Assembly (NCBI RefSeq): GCF_001659725.1
Contig: NZ_CP015922.1
Location: 1,302,001-1,366,000, forward strand
DNA length: 64,000 nucleotides
Direction of reading: 5' to 3'
DNA from: Polynucleobacter wuianus
GTDB lineage: Bacteria > Pseudomonadota > Gammaproteobacteria > Burkholderiales > Burkholderiaceae
The position numbers and the translations under genes are program-made. The notes beneath the pieces are model-generated. The model did not search any database. It was not told the DNA's origin and saw only the letters and a list, made by a program, of their open reading frames with translations. The stretch's first letter is position 1. Each line of letters starts with the position of its first letter. Of the stretch, positions 25,408 through 34,379 are shown one piece after another.

Positions 25408-25719
25408 ATGAACCAAACTAATATCACCTGGATTGAAGGTAGCGTTGTTGAAAACGAAGTGCACATGAGTATTGTGGAACTTTCGCATGCTTCACGCACT
25501 CCAGAAGAAATGATCATGTCATGGGTAACCGAGGGGGTACTGAGCCCTAGTGGATCATCACCACAAGACTGGCGCTTTGGTGGTGATTCTCTGCGAAGAG
25601 CTAAGACAGCTGCGCACCTCGCTCATGATTTAGAGCTCAACGTTCCCGGCGTGGCTCTTGCCTTGGATCTTCTCGATGAGATTGCCGAACTACGCGCACG
25701 CCTTAAGCGTGGCGAGTAA
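25408..25719 (+). CDS. cbpM: CbpM-type chaperone modulator
   Basis: A 103-residue MerR-like helical protein starting 4 bases after the cbpA stop, with AAGGGA upstream. The sequence VVELSHASRTPEEMIMSWVTEGVLSP, then ALDLLDEIAELRARL, fits CbpM, which binds the J domain of CbpA and blocks both its co-chaperone and DNA-binding activity. Pairing with cbpA makes the call firm. Confidence 0.85.
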   Translation: MNQTNITWIEGSVVENEVHMSIVELSHASRTPEEMIMSWVTEGVLSPSGSSPQDWRFGGDSLRRAKTAAHLAHDLELNVPGVALALDLLDEIAELRARLKRGE

Positions 25720-25726
25720 GGTTTAA

Positions 25727-27643
25727 TTAAGGCTCGGAGCGGCTTAAGAGCTGCTCCCAGCGCTGTAATTTATGTTCAAGCTGTTCAGTAATTTCACTTA
25801 AGCGCGCCTGCATACTAGCAGCCAACTCAGGTTCATTTTTATAGAGATCAGGATTGCTCATAGCGATACCAATATCGGCCTGCTCCGCTTCAAGCTCCTC
25901 AATTTGCAAAGGTAAGGCCTCAAGCTCTTGGCGCTCTTTACCATTGAGTTTTTGCACCCCACTCTTAGCCACCGGCTTAACTTCAGCTATCGGCTCAGCC
26001 TTGACTTCCGCTTTAGGGGCCAACTTTTGATTAGAGTTTGCGGCACGAATTTTGTCTGAGCGGGCTTTTTGAATCTTCCAATCTTCATAGCCACCTTCAT
26101 ACTCACGCCAGAAACCGTCACCTTCATTGGCGATGATGCTAGTGACAACGTTATCTAAGAAGTAACGGTCATGGCTAACCAAGAAAACCGTACCTTTATA
26201 GTCTTGCAGCAACTGCTCTAGCAAATCCAAGGTATCAATATCCAAGTCATTGGTTGGCTCATCCAATACCAAGACGTTTGCAGGACGCGCAAACAAGCGA
26301 GCCAGCAAAAGACGATTCCGCTCTCCACCAGATAAAGTGCTTACTGGTGAATTCGTTCTCTCAGGCGCAAATAAAAAATCACTCAAGTAACTCTTAACGT
26401 GCTTTTTATTGCCATTGATTTCAATCCACTCACTGCCTGGACTGATGTAATCTTCAAGGGATGCATTCAGATCAAGACCTTCACGCATCTGATCAAAGTA
26501 AGCCACCTCAATACGGGTACCCATCGTGGCCGTACCAGAGTCTGGTGCAATCGTTCCCAAGATGAGCTTGAGTAAAGTAGTTTTTCCTGCGCCATTCGGG
26601 CCAAGCAAGCCAACCTTATCGCCACGCAATATGGTTGCCGTAAAGTCTTTCACAATCGGCCTGCCGTAAGACTTACTGACATTTTCAAGTTCCGCCACGA
26701 TCTTGCCACTGCGATCTCCAGCGGATACCGCCAACTTCACCTGACCCATAGCATCTCTGCGCTCAGCACGACTGGTACGAAGCTTTTCAAGACGAGCGAT
26801 GCGGGCAACACTCCGTGTTCGACGTGCCTCCACCCCCTTGCGTATCCAAACCTCTTCTTGTGCCAGCAATTTATCGGCTCTTGCATTGGCCAGAGACTCT
26901 GCGTTGAGCTCTTGCTCTTTAAGCACTTCGTATTGCGTAAAGTTTCCTGGGTAGCTACGCAAGATGCCGCGATCAAGTTCCACAATCTGGGTGCAAACGT
27001 TATCCAAGAAGGCTCGATCATGGGTAATCAAAATAACTGAGCCTTGGTATTCCTTAAGAAGCTCTTCTAACCATGCAATGGAATTCAAATCTAAATGGTT
27101 AGTTGGCTCATCCAATAAAAGAACATCAGGCATCTCTACTAAAGCACGAGCCAAAGCGACGCGCTTTTTAGTACCACCGGACAAATTACTAATCTTTTGC
27201 TCAGAATCAAGATGTAAGCGGTCTAATGTTTCATGAACTCGCTGTTCCCAATTCCAGCCACTTAAAGCTTCTAGTTTGGATTGCACTTCATCTAGTCGAA
27301 GATGTGCGTCATCATCCCACTCGCCTACGCTCAGAGCCTCATACTCCTCTCGCAGTGCCTTGGCTTCAGCTACACCCTTCGATACCGCCTCAAATACAGT
27401 TTCCTCAGCCTCAAAAATAGGTTCCTGGGGAACATAGGAGATGCGCAAGCCCTGTTGGTATTGCAGTAGGCCATCATCCATTTTTTCAATGCCAGCCAAG
27501 ATCTTCAATAAGGAAGACTTGCCAGTGCCATTGCGGCCAATTAAGCCAACACGCTCACCAGATTCGAGTGAAAAAGCGGTGTTTGCGAGGAGGTCAACAT
27601 GGCCGAAAGCCAGTTTTGCATCAGTAAGTACGATTAAAGCCAT
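25727..27643 (-). CDS. uup: ABC-F family ATPase, Uup type
   Basis: A 638-residue soluble protein with two ABC domains and no membrane segment. First domain: Walker A GLIGRNGTGKSSLLK (about 34-48), signature LSGGTKKRVALARAL, Walker B VLLLDEPTNHLDL. Second domain: GLLGPNGAGKTTLLK, LSGGERNRLLLARLF, VLVLDEPTNDLDI. The last ~80 residues form the coiled-coil C-terminal domain typical of Uup, which binds branched DNA. Length matches Uup of E. coli. Role in replication-fork or ribosome processes is inferred from family. Confidence 0.88.
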   Translation of the reverse strand: MALIVLTDAKLAFGHVDLLANTAFSLESGERVGLIGRNGTGKSSLLKILAGIEKMDDGLLQYQQGLRISYVPQEPIFEAEETVFEAVSKGVAEAKALREEYEALSVGEWDDDAHLRLDEVQSKLEALSGWNWEQRVHETLDRLHLDSEQKISNLSGGTKKRVALARALVEMPDVLLLDEPTNHLDLNSIAWLEELLKEYQGSVILITHDRAFLDNVCTQIVELDRGILRSYPGNFTQYEVLKEQELNAESLANARADKLLAQEEVWIRKGVEARRTRSVARIARLEKLRTSRAERRDAMGQVKLAVSAGDRSGKIVAELENVSKSYGRPIVKDFTATILRGDKVGLLGPNGAGKTTLLKLILGTIAPDSGTATMGTRIEVAYFDQMREGLDLNASLEDYISPGSEWIEINGNKKHVKSYLSDFLFAPERTNSPVSTLSGGERNRLLLARLFARPANVLVLDEPTNDLDIDTLDLLEQLLQDYKGTVFLVSHDRYFLDNVVTSIIANEGDGFWREYEGGYEDWKIQKARSDKIRAANSNQKLAPKAEVKAEPIAEVKPVAKSGVQKLNGKERQELEALPLQIEELEAEQADIGIAMSNPDLYKNEPELAASMQARLSEITEQLEHKLQRWEQLLSRSEP

Positions 27644-27719
27644 GGCGACATTATCGTCACTTCGGTAAAACAGGAGATTTTTTCACTCTTACCCTTGATT
27701 TCTGCGAGACTAACGATAA

Positions 27720-28316
27720 ATGATCTGCAAACTTAGCCCCTCAGCGCCCCGCCTCATCCTTTTTGCAGGACATGCAGGCACAGGCAAGTCAACCTTAGCT
27801 AAAAAGGCGCTCCCACTCATTATTGAGAAAACGGGTGAGGACTTTTTCTTTCTAGATAAAGATACTGTCTACGGAGCTTATAGCGCCCATGTGATGGAGC
27901 TCACCACCCAGAACCCCAATGATCGTGACAGCCCCTACTATCTTGATAACCTAAGGGATTGGGAATACCAAGGTCTATTGGATATCGCCAAGGAGAATCT
28001 ATCGCTTGGTGTAAATGTGATTTTGGTGGGTCCTTTTTCCAAAGAAATTCAGAGTGGCAGAATGTTTAACCCTGAAGCATTAGGGATAGCTTCGCAAACC
28101 CGCATTTCAATCGCATGGATTGATCTGGAGGAGAATGAAGCAAGAATGCGCATGCAAAAACGTGGCGATCCTAGAGATGAATGGAAGCTGGCGCATTGGG
28201 ATCAATATGCAAAACGTCGCATTGATCCACCCGATCATTTATCGATCAAACGATTCGACAATCATAGTTTTGAAGCAGCAAGATTTGAAAAGCTGATTGA
28301 CGAACTCATTAAATAG
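27720..28316 (+). CDS. P-loop kinase-like protein (AAA family ATPase annotation)
   Basis: A 198-residue protein with Walker A FAGHAGTGKST (about 15-25), FFFLDKDTVYGAYS as the probable second catalytic segment, and IAWIDLEENEARMRMQKRGD as a lid/Arg-rich region. The layout is that of small-molecule kinases or zeta-toxin-like P-loop proteins. No antitoxin-like gene precedes it. Substrate unknown. Confidence 0.68.
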   Translation: MICKLSPSAPRLILFAGHAGTGKSTLAKKALPLIIEKTGEDFFFLDKDTVYGAYSAHVMELTTQNPNDRDSPYYLDNLRDWEYQGLLDIAKENLSLGVNVILVGPFSKEIQSGRMFNPEALGIASQTRISIAWIDLEENEARMRMQKRGDPRDEWKLAHWDQYAKRRIDPPDHLSIKRFDNHSFEAARFEKLIDELIK

Positions 28317-28330
28317 CGAACTAAACAGAT

Positions 28331-28353
28331 AAAAAAGAGCCCCTAAGGGGCCC
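28331..28353 (-). terminator. Rho-independent terminator of ompW
   Basis: On the - strand GCCCC-TTA-GGGGC is followed by TCTTTTTT. It lies 27 bases after the ompW stop. Confidence 0.8.
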
Positions 28354-28379
28354 TATCTCAAGAACTAAGAACTGAATTC

Positions 28380-29048
28380 TTAGAACTTGTAAGTCACGCC
28401 AACAGCAGGCATCCAAGGATTCAAAGTGAGTTTGCCAATGTTTCCTGCTGCTGCAGCAGCATTTTGACCAGTTACATTTGTACTCATAGTTGCATACTTA
28501 ACGTCTACGTTCATGCCCCAGTTTTTATCAAACATATAGTCGGCACCAACCTGACCTACAAAACCAACGCTGTTTTGGTCAACAGTTAAATAGTTGTTAT
28601 TTCCACCAACTGAGAAATTGTTTCTGTTTGAGAAAATTGTGTAATTAACGCCAGCACCAATATAAGGCTTGATTGCACCCAGATCAGTAAAGTGATATTG
28701 GAGCAAAAGTGAGGGTGGCAATGCAGTAATAGTACCTGTAGGGCCAGGAGTTAAATTAGAGTAAATATTGACACGTTGTGGGTAAGTTAATACCAATTCA
28801 GCCGCAATATTCTTGGTGAAGAAATAAGATATGTCGAACTCAGGTATCCATTGATTTTTAGCGCGGACATTATTCTGCTGAACACCAGCACCTGCATAGC
28901 CACCGTTAGATTGTCCATTTTGCCAAAGCAAATCAACAGCACGGACACGAACCATCCATGGGTTCTCATCTGCTGACTGAGCTTGCGATGCGATAGGAGC
29001 TAAGGAAGCTATTGCAGCTATTGCTACTACTAGTGATTTAAGACGCAT
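28380..29048 (-). CDS. ompW: OmpW family outer-membrane protein
   Basis: A 222-residue protein with a signal peptide ending in SQAQS (about 25). The mature chain shows ENPWMVRVRAVDLLW, FDISYFFTKNIAAELVLTYP, a LQYHFTDLGAIKPYIGAGVNY strand pair and a C-terminal aromatic residue (VTYKF), as in the eight-stranded OmpW barrel. OmpW forms a narrow hydrophobic channel; in enterobacteria it is induced under oxygen limitation. Two FNR-like boxes lie upstream, in line with that. Confidence 0.9.
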   Translation of the reverse strand: MRLKSLVVAIAAIASLAPIASQAQSADENPWMVRVRAVDLLWQNGQSNGGYAGAGVQQNNVRAKNQWIPEFDISYFFTKNIAAELVLTYPQRVNIYSNLTPGPTGTITALPPSLLLQYHFTDLGAIKPYIGAGVNYTIFSNRNNFSVGGNNNYLTVDQNSVGFVGQVGADYMFDKNWGMNVDVKYATMSTNVTGQNAAAAAGNIGKLTLNPWMPAVGVTYKF

Positions 29049-29112
29049 GGTATTACCCCTTTTGTTATCAATTTCGATGTTTCCATTTTGAAATGGACAC
29101 CTTCAGGGCAAT

Positions 29113-29126
29113 TTGATTTAAATCAA
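29113..29126. promoter_or_regulatory. FNR-type box upstream of ompW (perfect)
   Basis: TTGAT-TTAA-ATCAA, an exact match to the FNR/Anr consensus TTGAT-N4-ATCAA, about 65 bases upstream of the ompW start. Confidence 0.7.
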
Positions 29127-29184
29127 ATGAATAGATGCTGTGATTTTTTTCTTAACTTAAAAGCAACAGTGTTTTGCTACTTAT

Positions 29185-29198
29185 TTGACCTAGATCAA
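29185..29198. promoter_or_regulatory. Second FNR-type box upstream of ompW
   Basis: TTGAC-CTAG-ATCAA, one mismatch to the FNR/Anr consensus, 72 bases centre to centre from the perfect box and about 17 bases beyond the hemN stop. Confidence 0.5.
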
Positions 29199-29215
29199 GT
29201 AGCCTATGAATAAGC

Positions 29216-30631
29216 CTAAAGCACCCTAGAGTAAGTACCTTTTGCTTGGGACTCGCGAAGATGGCGATCAAAAGTCATAGCCACTCGCCTTGCTAACAAG
29301 CGTCCTTTGATCGGAACGTAAATGTTTCCTTCTAGCCATTCCAAAAGCCCTGCCTCTTCTAAACTCTTTAGCTCTTCAATCTCCGTTTTGAAGTAATCCT
29401 GGAAATTAATGCCATGATCTTTTGCAAAAGCCTTAGTTTTTAAAGTAAATTGGCACATTAATTCACCGATCAATTCACGACGCAGTAAATCATCTTTATC
29501 GAGCTGCATACCTCGCAGAACTGGAAGGTGACCAGAATCCAAGGCCTCATAGTATTCATCTAGTGTGCGGACATTTTGTGAATAACAATCATCGACTTTG
29601 CCGATAGAAGAGATACCAAAGGCCAAAAGATCGCATTCCGCTTGGGTTGAATAACCCTGAAAATTGCGATGCAGCTTTCCTTGTCGTTGAGCGATCGCCA
29701 ATTCATCATCAGGCTTGGCAAAATGATCCATACCAATGAAGACATAGCCTGCTTCACCTAGGCGCTCTATTGTGTTGGACAAAATATCCAATTTATCTGC
29801 AGCGGGCGGTAAATCTGCCTCTGCAATACGACGCTGTGGTTTGAAGATATGTGGCAGATGCGCATAGTTATAAACAGATAAGCGATCTGGATTCATCTTG
29901 AGGACAGCATCTACAGTTTCTTTGAAGGTAGCTGGTGTTTGCTTAGGCAAGCCATAGATCAAATCGACGCTTCGAGACTTAAAGCCGTACTTTCGAGACC
30001 AATCCATTACCGCTTGAGTCTCTTCAATCGTTTGAATACGATGCACAGCCTCTTGAACAGCGAGATTGAAATCCTGGACGCCAAGACTAATGCGGTTAAA
30101 GCCCAGATCAGCAAGCAAGGCAATATCTTGCTCTGTTACTCGCCTTGGATCAATTTCGATGGAGTATTCGCCACCAGGCAATAATTCAAAATACTCTCTT
30201 GTGTGATGCATTAACTCAATCATCTCTTCATGAGATAAGAAGGTTGGTGTACCACCGCCCCAATGTAACTGCGTAATGGGGATTTTTTTCTGAGCACCCA
30301 TCGCACTGGTGACCATTGCTATTTCTTTGGCCAAATACTTAATGTACTTTGCACTTCGACCGTGATCTTTGGTGATAATTTTGTTACAACCGCAGTAGTA
30401 ACAAATGTTCGGGCAGAACGGAAGATGGAAATATAGAGATAAAGGCTCGTTTACCTTAGCCACCCTTTTGAGTGCACCTAAATAATCTTGTTCCGAGAAC
30501 GCATTATGAAAGCGATCAGCACTAGGGTACGAGGTATAGCGCGGCCCATTAATATCAAACTTTTGCAGCAATTCAGAATGAAATAAGATTTCTTTTTGAT
30601 CTGGAGGACTGTTGTTTATTGCTGAGCTCAT
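29216..30631 (-). CDS. hemN: Oxygen-independent coproporphyrinogen III oxidase
   Basis: A 471-residue radical-SAM enzyme. The cluster motif is CPNICYYCGC (Cys73, Cys77, Cys80, with the extra Cys82), preceded by LSLYFHLPF. The glycine-rich HWGGGTPTFL binds SAM, and the C-terminal HemN domain is complete. It converts coproporphyrinogen III to protoporphyrinogen IX in haem synthesis without oxygen. Together with the FNR-type boxes just downstream, this suggests life at varying oxygen levels. It follows the FAD-protein gene by 39 bases on the same strand. Confidence 0.93.
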   Translation of the reverse strand: MSSAINNSPPDQKEILFHSELLQKFDINGPRYTSYPSADRFHNAFSEQDYLGALKRVAKVNEPLSLYFHLPFCPNICYYCGCNKIITKDHGRSAKYIKYLAKEIAMVTSAMGAQKKIPITQLHWGGGTPTFLSHEEMIELMHHTREYFELLPGGEYSIEIDPRRVTEQDIALLADLGFNRISLGVQDFNLAVQEAVHRIQTIEETQAVMDWSRKYGFKSRSVDLIYGLPKQTPATFKETVDAVLKMNPDRLSVYNYAHLPHIFKPQRRIAEADLPPAADKLDILSNTIERLGEAGYVFIGMDHFAKPDDELAIAQRQGKLHRNFQGYSTQAECDLLAFGISSIGKVDDCYSQNVRTLDEYYEALDSGHLPVLRGMQLDKDDLLRRELIGELMCQFTLKTKAFAKDHGINFQDYFKTEIEELKSLEEAGLLEWLEGNIYVPIKGRLLARRVAMTFDRHLRESQAKGTYSRVL

Positions 30632-30670
30632 AAAGGGAGTATCAATGGGTATCAGGACTGCTGAATCAAA

Positions 30671-32281
30671 TTAAGACAAATAGTCTAGCGCTACCGCTTC
30701 TGCTACTTTAATCCCATCCACCCCAGCAGACAAGATTCCCCCTGCATATCCAGCACCCTCACCTGCCGGATAAAGCCCTTTAATGTTCAAACTCTGAAAG
30801 TTTGTACCGCGGGTAATGCGTAAAGGCGAAGAGGTTCTCGTTTCAACACCAGTAAGCACAGCATCTTTCATAGAGAAGCCTTTGATTTGCTTCTCAAATG
30901 CGGGTAATGCTTCACGAATCGCTTCAATTGCATAGGCAGGCAGGGCATCGGCCAAATCTGTTAAATGCACTCCAGGTTTATAGGATGGCAGAACGGTACC
31001 AAATTCAGTCGATGGCTTGCCTTCAATAAAATCGCCCACCAATTGGCCTGGTGCTTCATATGTGCTACCGCCCAGTTCAAAAGCTTTGGACTCTAATTGG
31101 CGTTGGAACTCTATACCCGCAAGCGGACCACCAGGATAATCTTCTGGCGTAATACCAACAACAATGCCCGCATTGGCATTGCGCTCATTGCGAGAGTACT
31201 GACTCATTCCATTGGTAACCACGCGATTAGGCTCTGAAGCTGCAGCCACTACTGTTCCACCTGGGCACATACAGAAGCTATAAACCGCACGGCCGTTCTT
31301 CGCGTGATGCACTAACTTGTAGTCAGCTGCGCCGATTAATTCATTGCCTGCGTGGGGGCCCAAGCGAGCTTTATCAATTAGTGATTGAGGATGTTCTATA
31401 CGAAAGCCCACTGAGAATGGCTTTGCTTCCATATATACGCCAGCATCATGCAAAGCTTTAAAGGTATCACGGGCGCTATGACCCAAGGCTAATACGACAT
31501 GGCTTGCCGGCAAATCAGCTTGTCCTTCAATTTTGACACCGGTAATCTGCTCGTTCTCAATATCAAAGCCAATGACCTTTTGTGAAAAACGAATCTCTCC
31601 ACCTAAATCAATAATTTCTTGGCGAATTTTTTCCACCATGCCAACCAATCGGAATGTACCAATATGGGGTTTGGCTACATACTGAATTTCTGGAGGCGCG
31701 CCGGCTTTCACAAACTCATTAATTACCTTACGGCCATAAAATTTCGGATCTTTAATTTGGCTATAGAGCTTGCCATCAGAAAACGTACCGGCACCACCCT
31801 CACCAAACTGAACGTTAGATTCAGGATTGAGGATATTTTTACGCCATAATCCCCAAGTGTCTTGTGTACGCTCGCGTACTTTCTTGCCACGTTCCAGCAC
31901 GATCGGTTTAAATCCCATCTGGGCTAGCAATAATGCCGCAAAGATGCCGCATGGCCCAAATCCAATCACTACCGGACGCAAAGCATTCCCAGTGACTATA
32001 GACTCTGGCGCTTTTGCTACAAAGTGGTAGCTGGTGTCTGGAGAAGGTCTGACATGAGCGTCATTCACAAATTTCTTGAGTAAAGTTTCTTCGTTTTTGA
32101 CTGAGAGATCTACTGTGTAAATAAATGCAAGCGCAACATTCTTGCGTGCATCATAACTACGCTTAAAGATCTCAAAAGAAATCAAATCTTTTGGAGGCAA
32201 GTTAAGACGCTTCAGAATAGCCGCCTCAATCTCTTCTGGGGCGTGATGAATGGGTAGACGCAGCTCAGTAATACGAATCAT
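30671..32281 (-). CDS. FAD-dependent oxidoreductase, uncharacterised COG2509-type family
   Basis: A 536-residue protein. A leading domain of about 90 residues is followed by the dinucleotide fold VVIGFGPCGIFAALLLAQMG (about 105-124), then VQFGEGGAGTFSDGKLYSQ, HVVLALGHSARDTF, and near the C-terminus GLYPAGEGAGYAGGILSAGVDG. These are the marks of the large FAD-dependent dehydrogenase family without an assigned reaction. It is probably cotranscribed with hemN. Confidence 0.78.
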   Translation of the reverse strand: MIRITELRLPIHHAPEEIEAAILKRLNLPPKDLISFEIFKRSYDARKNVALAFIYTVDLSVKNEETLLKKFVNDAHVRPSPDTSYHFVAKAPESIVTGNALRPVVIGFGPCGIFAALLLAQMGFKPIVLERGKKVRERTQDTWGLWRKNILNPESNVQFGEGGAGTFSDGKLYSQIKDPKFYGRKVINEFVKAGAPPEIQYVAKPHIGTFRLVGMVEKIRQEIIDLGGEIRFSQKVIGFDIENEQITGVKIEGQADLPASHVVLALGHSARDTFKALHDAGVYMEAKPFSVGFRIEHPQSLIDKARLGPHAGNELIGAADYKLVHHAKNGRAVYSFCMCPGGTVVAAASEPNRVVTNGMSQYSRNERNANAGIVVGITPEDYPGGPLAGIEFQRQLESKAFELGGSTYEAPGQLVGDFIEGKPSTEFGTVLPSYKPGVHLTDLADALPAYAIEAIREALPAFEKQIKGFSMKDAVLTGVETRTSSPLRITRGTNFQSLNIKGLYPAGEGAGYAGGILSAGVDGIKVAEAVALDYLS

Positions 32282-32310
32282 GGGGCTCTACGATACACAA
32301 GTATTGATCT

Positions 32311-33300
32311 CTATTCAGCTCTTGCACCAGAAGCTTTCACGACATTGGCCATCCGTACATAGTCCCTAACTAATAACTGATTAAATTCTGCTGGAGATAG
32401 ATTGCCGATTTCAATCCCTTGACGGCGCATGCGCTCGACTATTTCTGGCTGCTTGAGCAACTTACCCATTTCGGACTGAACCTTATTGATGACTGTAGCT
32501 GGGGTTCCAGCTGGTGCCAGTAATCCAAACCAACTGTCAAAGACGTAACCCTTAACAGTATTGCCAATCGGTGGAACGCCTGGAACAAATGGAGATGGTT
32601 TTTCTGAAGAGACCCCCAAGAAACGTACTCTTGGATCATTGGCAAATGGTAAAGCCGCCACATTGGCGGCAATCACGGCCTGTGCGCGCCCTGCTAATAA
32701 TTCAGTAATCGCATCACCCGTACCTTTAGTCGGAATGTGGACGAGATTGATACCAGCCATGCTATCAAAATAAGCCATTGCCAAATGTGAAGCGCTGCCA
32801 TTGCCTGCGCTTGCATAGTTGTATAAACCCGGATTTGCTTTTGCTAGAGCAATGAACTCAGCAACTGACTTAGCTGGAAACTCTGCATTTGTCATCATGA
32901 TGTAACTACTAGTGCCAATATAGGCAGCGCCTGTGAAATCCTTGATCGGATCAAAACTCAGTTTGTTGAATAAACTACCGTTAATATTGTGACTAGCAGC
33001 TGCCAATACAAAGGTATATCCATCGGCAGCAGAATTAGCAACAATGCTAGTGCCAACGGTACCCCCTGCTCCTGCTTTGTTCTCAACTACAACTGGCTCG
33101 CCGAGTGCTGCACCCAATTCATTTGAAAACGATCTTGCCAATACATCCTGAACGCTGCCAGGAGAAAAGGGAACGATGATTTTGATGGGCTTAGTCGGCC
33201 ATGGATCTGCAGCCATCACCGCTTGATAAAAACTGGCGGCACAGACACTGAGCAAGAAACTTGCTACAAAGCGAATTTTCCAGGTAATAGCAGTATTCAT
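32311..33300 (-). CDS. Bug-family tripartite transporter receptor
   Basis: The start is set at ATG 33300 (MNTAITWKIRFVASF...), where a signal peptide ending near VMAAD begins; the frame extends to 33390 but that part overlaps the divergent yaeQ gene. Bug motifs are WPTKPIKIIVPFSPGSVQDV and GGTVGTSIVANSAADGYTF. About 329 residues. The gene stands alone, so no ligand can be suggested. Confidence 0.85.
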   Translation of the reverse strand: MNTAITWKIRFVASFLLSVCAASFYQAVMAADPWPTKPIKIIVPFSPGSVQDVLARSFSNELGAALGEPVVVENKAGAGGTVGTSIVANSAADGYTFVLAAASHNINGSLFNKLSFDPIKDFTGAAYIGTSSYIMMTNAEFPAKSVAEFIALAKANPGLYNYASAGNGSASHLAMAYFDSMAGINLVHIPTKGTGDAITELLAGRAQAVIAANVAALPFANDPRVRFLGVSSEKPSPFVPGVPPIGNTVKGYVFDSWFGLLAPAGTPATVINKVQSEMGKLLKQPEIVERMRRQGIEIGNLSPAEFNQLLVRDYVRMANVVKASGARAE

Positions 33301-33374
33301 AGGGGCTCTAAGGGTGGAATTACTAAAATGATACGGCAATCTGGGGTGCCTGCATTTAAAGGCGATAATGCCGT

Positions 33375-33923
33375 ATGGCTCTACGCGCAACTATTCATAA
33401 AGCCGACCTTCATGTCGCAGATTCAGACCGCCACTACTATGGCAGTCATGCCCTAACCATCGCCAAGCACCCTTCAGAGACTGATGAGCGGATGATGGTC
33501 AGAATCATTGCTTTTGCATTGCAAGCTCATGAAGATCTGACTTTTACCAAAGGTTTAAGTGATACTGATGAGCCAGATTTGTGGATCAAAGATCTTACTG
33601 ATGCCATTAAGCTTTGGATTGAGATTGGTCAACCCGATGAGCGCCGCATTCTGAAAGCCTGCGGTAGATCAGACCAAGTGATTGTCTATTGCTATGGTGG
33701 CCATACGAGCAAAATTTGGTGGGATGGTATCGCCAACAAACTCAACCGTGCTCGTAACCTGCAAGTAGTTTCTATCCCTGCAGAACAAGCCAATGAACTC
33801 AATAAGCTGGTAGAGCGCAGCATGGTGATTCATGTCAATATTCAAGACGGTGAAGTTTACGTTTCTTCAGACAAGGGTCAAGTAACTATCACACCCGAAG
33901 TCTGGCGCAATAATCAAAATTAA
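33375..33923 (+). CDS. yaeQ: YaeQ family protein
   Basis: A 182-residue protein with the family pattern MALRATIHKADLHVADSDRH at the N-terminus, LTIAKHPSETDERMMVRIIAFAL, and WIEIGQPDERRILKACGRS. YaeQ has a PD-(D/E)XK nuclease-like fold but unknown function; an old link to RfaH suppression is not explained. Divergent from the Bug receptor gene, 75 bases between starts. Confidence 0.88.
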   Translation: MALRATIHKADLHVADSDRHYYGSHALTIAKHPSETDERMMVRIIAFALQAHEDLTFTKGLSDTDEPDLWIKDLTDAIKLWIEIGQPDERRILKACGRSDQVIVYCYGGHTSKIWWDGIANKLNRARNLQVVSIPAEQANELNKLVERSMVIHVNIQDGEVYVSSDKGQVTITPEVWRNNQN

Positions 33924-33944
33924 ATCTTCATTTAGATTACATCA

Positions 33945-34361
33945 ATGAAGTCCGTTGTCTTTGATACCAATGTCCTGCTAGACATCTTTGTTTTTAATGA
34001 CTTTAGAGCAATTCATCTCAAGCAGGCTTTAATTGATCAGCAAATTGATGCTTTAGCCAGCCCTAAGACAATTGAAGAATTTGCTGATGTCATTAGTCGC
34101 CCACTCTTCTGCCTTGAGCAAGACGTGCAAGAGAAGATCATGTCCCAATGGCGTTCTATTGCTAGAGTCTTAAATGATGAGACTTTATTGAACGCCCCCT
34201 GGCAATGCCAAGATCCAGACGATCAAGTCTTTTTAAATCTAGCCTATACAGCAAAGGCCTGTCTTCTGATCAGCAAAGACAATGAAGTACTCAAGCTTGC
34301 TAACAGCGCAATCAAAGAAGATCTCGTTATTACCTCTGACTACAACGCTATTGCGCAGTAA
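33945..34361 (+). CDS. PIN-domain protein, putative toxin (COG1569-like), no antitoxin gene seen
   Basis: A 138-residue PIN-domain nuclease. The acidic residues are in VVFDTNVLLD (Asp7), KTIEEFADVI, and DPDDQVFLNLA, with ISKDNEVL at the end of the site. The yaeQ gene ends 21 bases upstream; no small antitoxin-like frame is next to it. It may be a solitary VapC-like toxin or a housekeeping PIN protein. Confidence 0.75.
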   Translation: MKSVVFDTNVLLDIFVFNDFRAIHLKQALIDQQIDALASPKTIEEFADVISRPLFCLEQDVQEKIMSQWRSIARVLNDETLLNAPWQCQDPDDQVFLNLAYTAKACLLISKDNEVLKLANSAIKEDLVITSDYNAIAQ

Positions 34362-34379
34362 ATAACTCGCAATAAAAAT

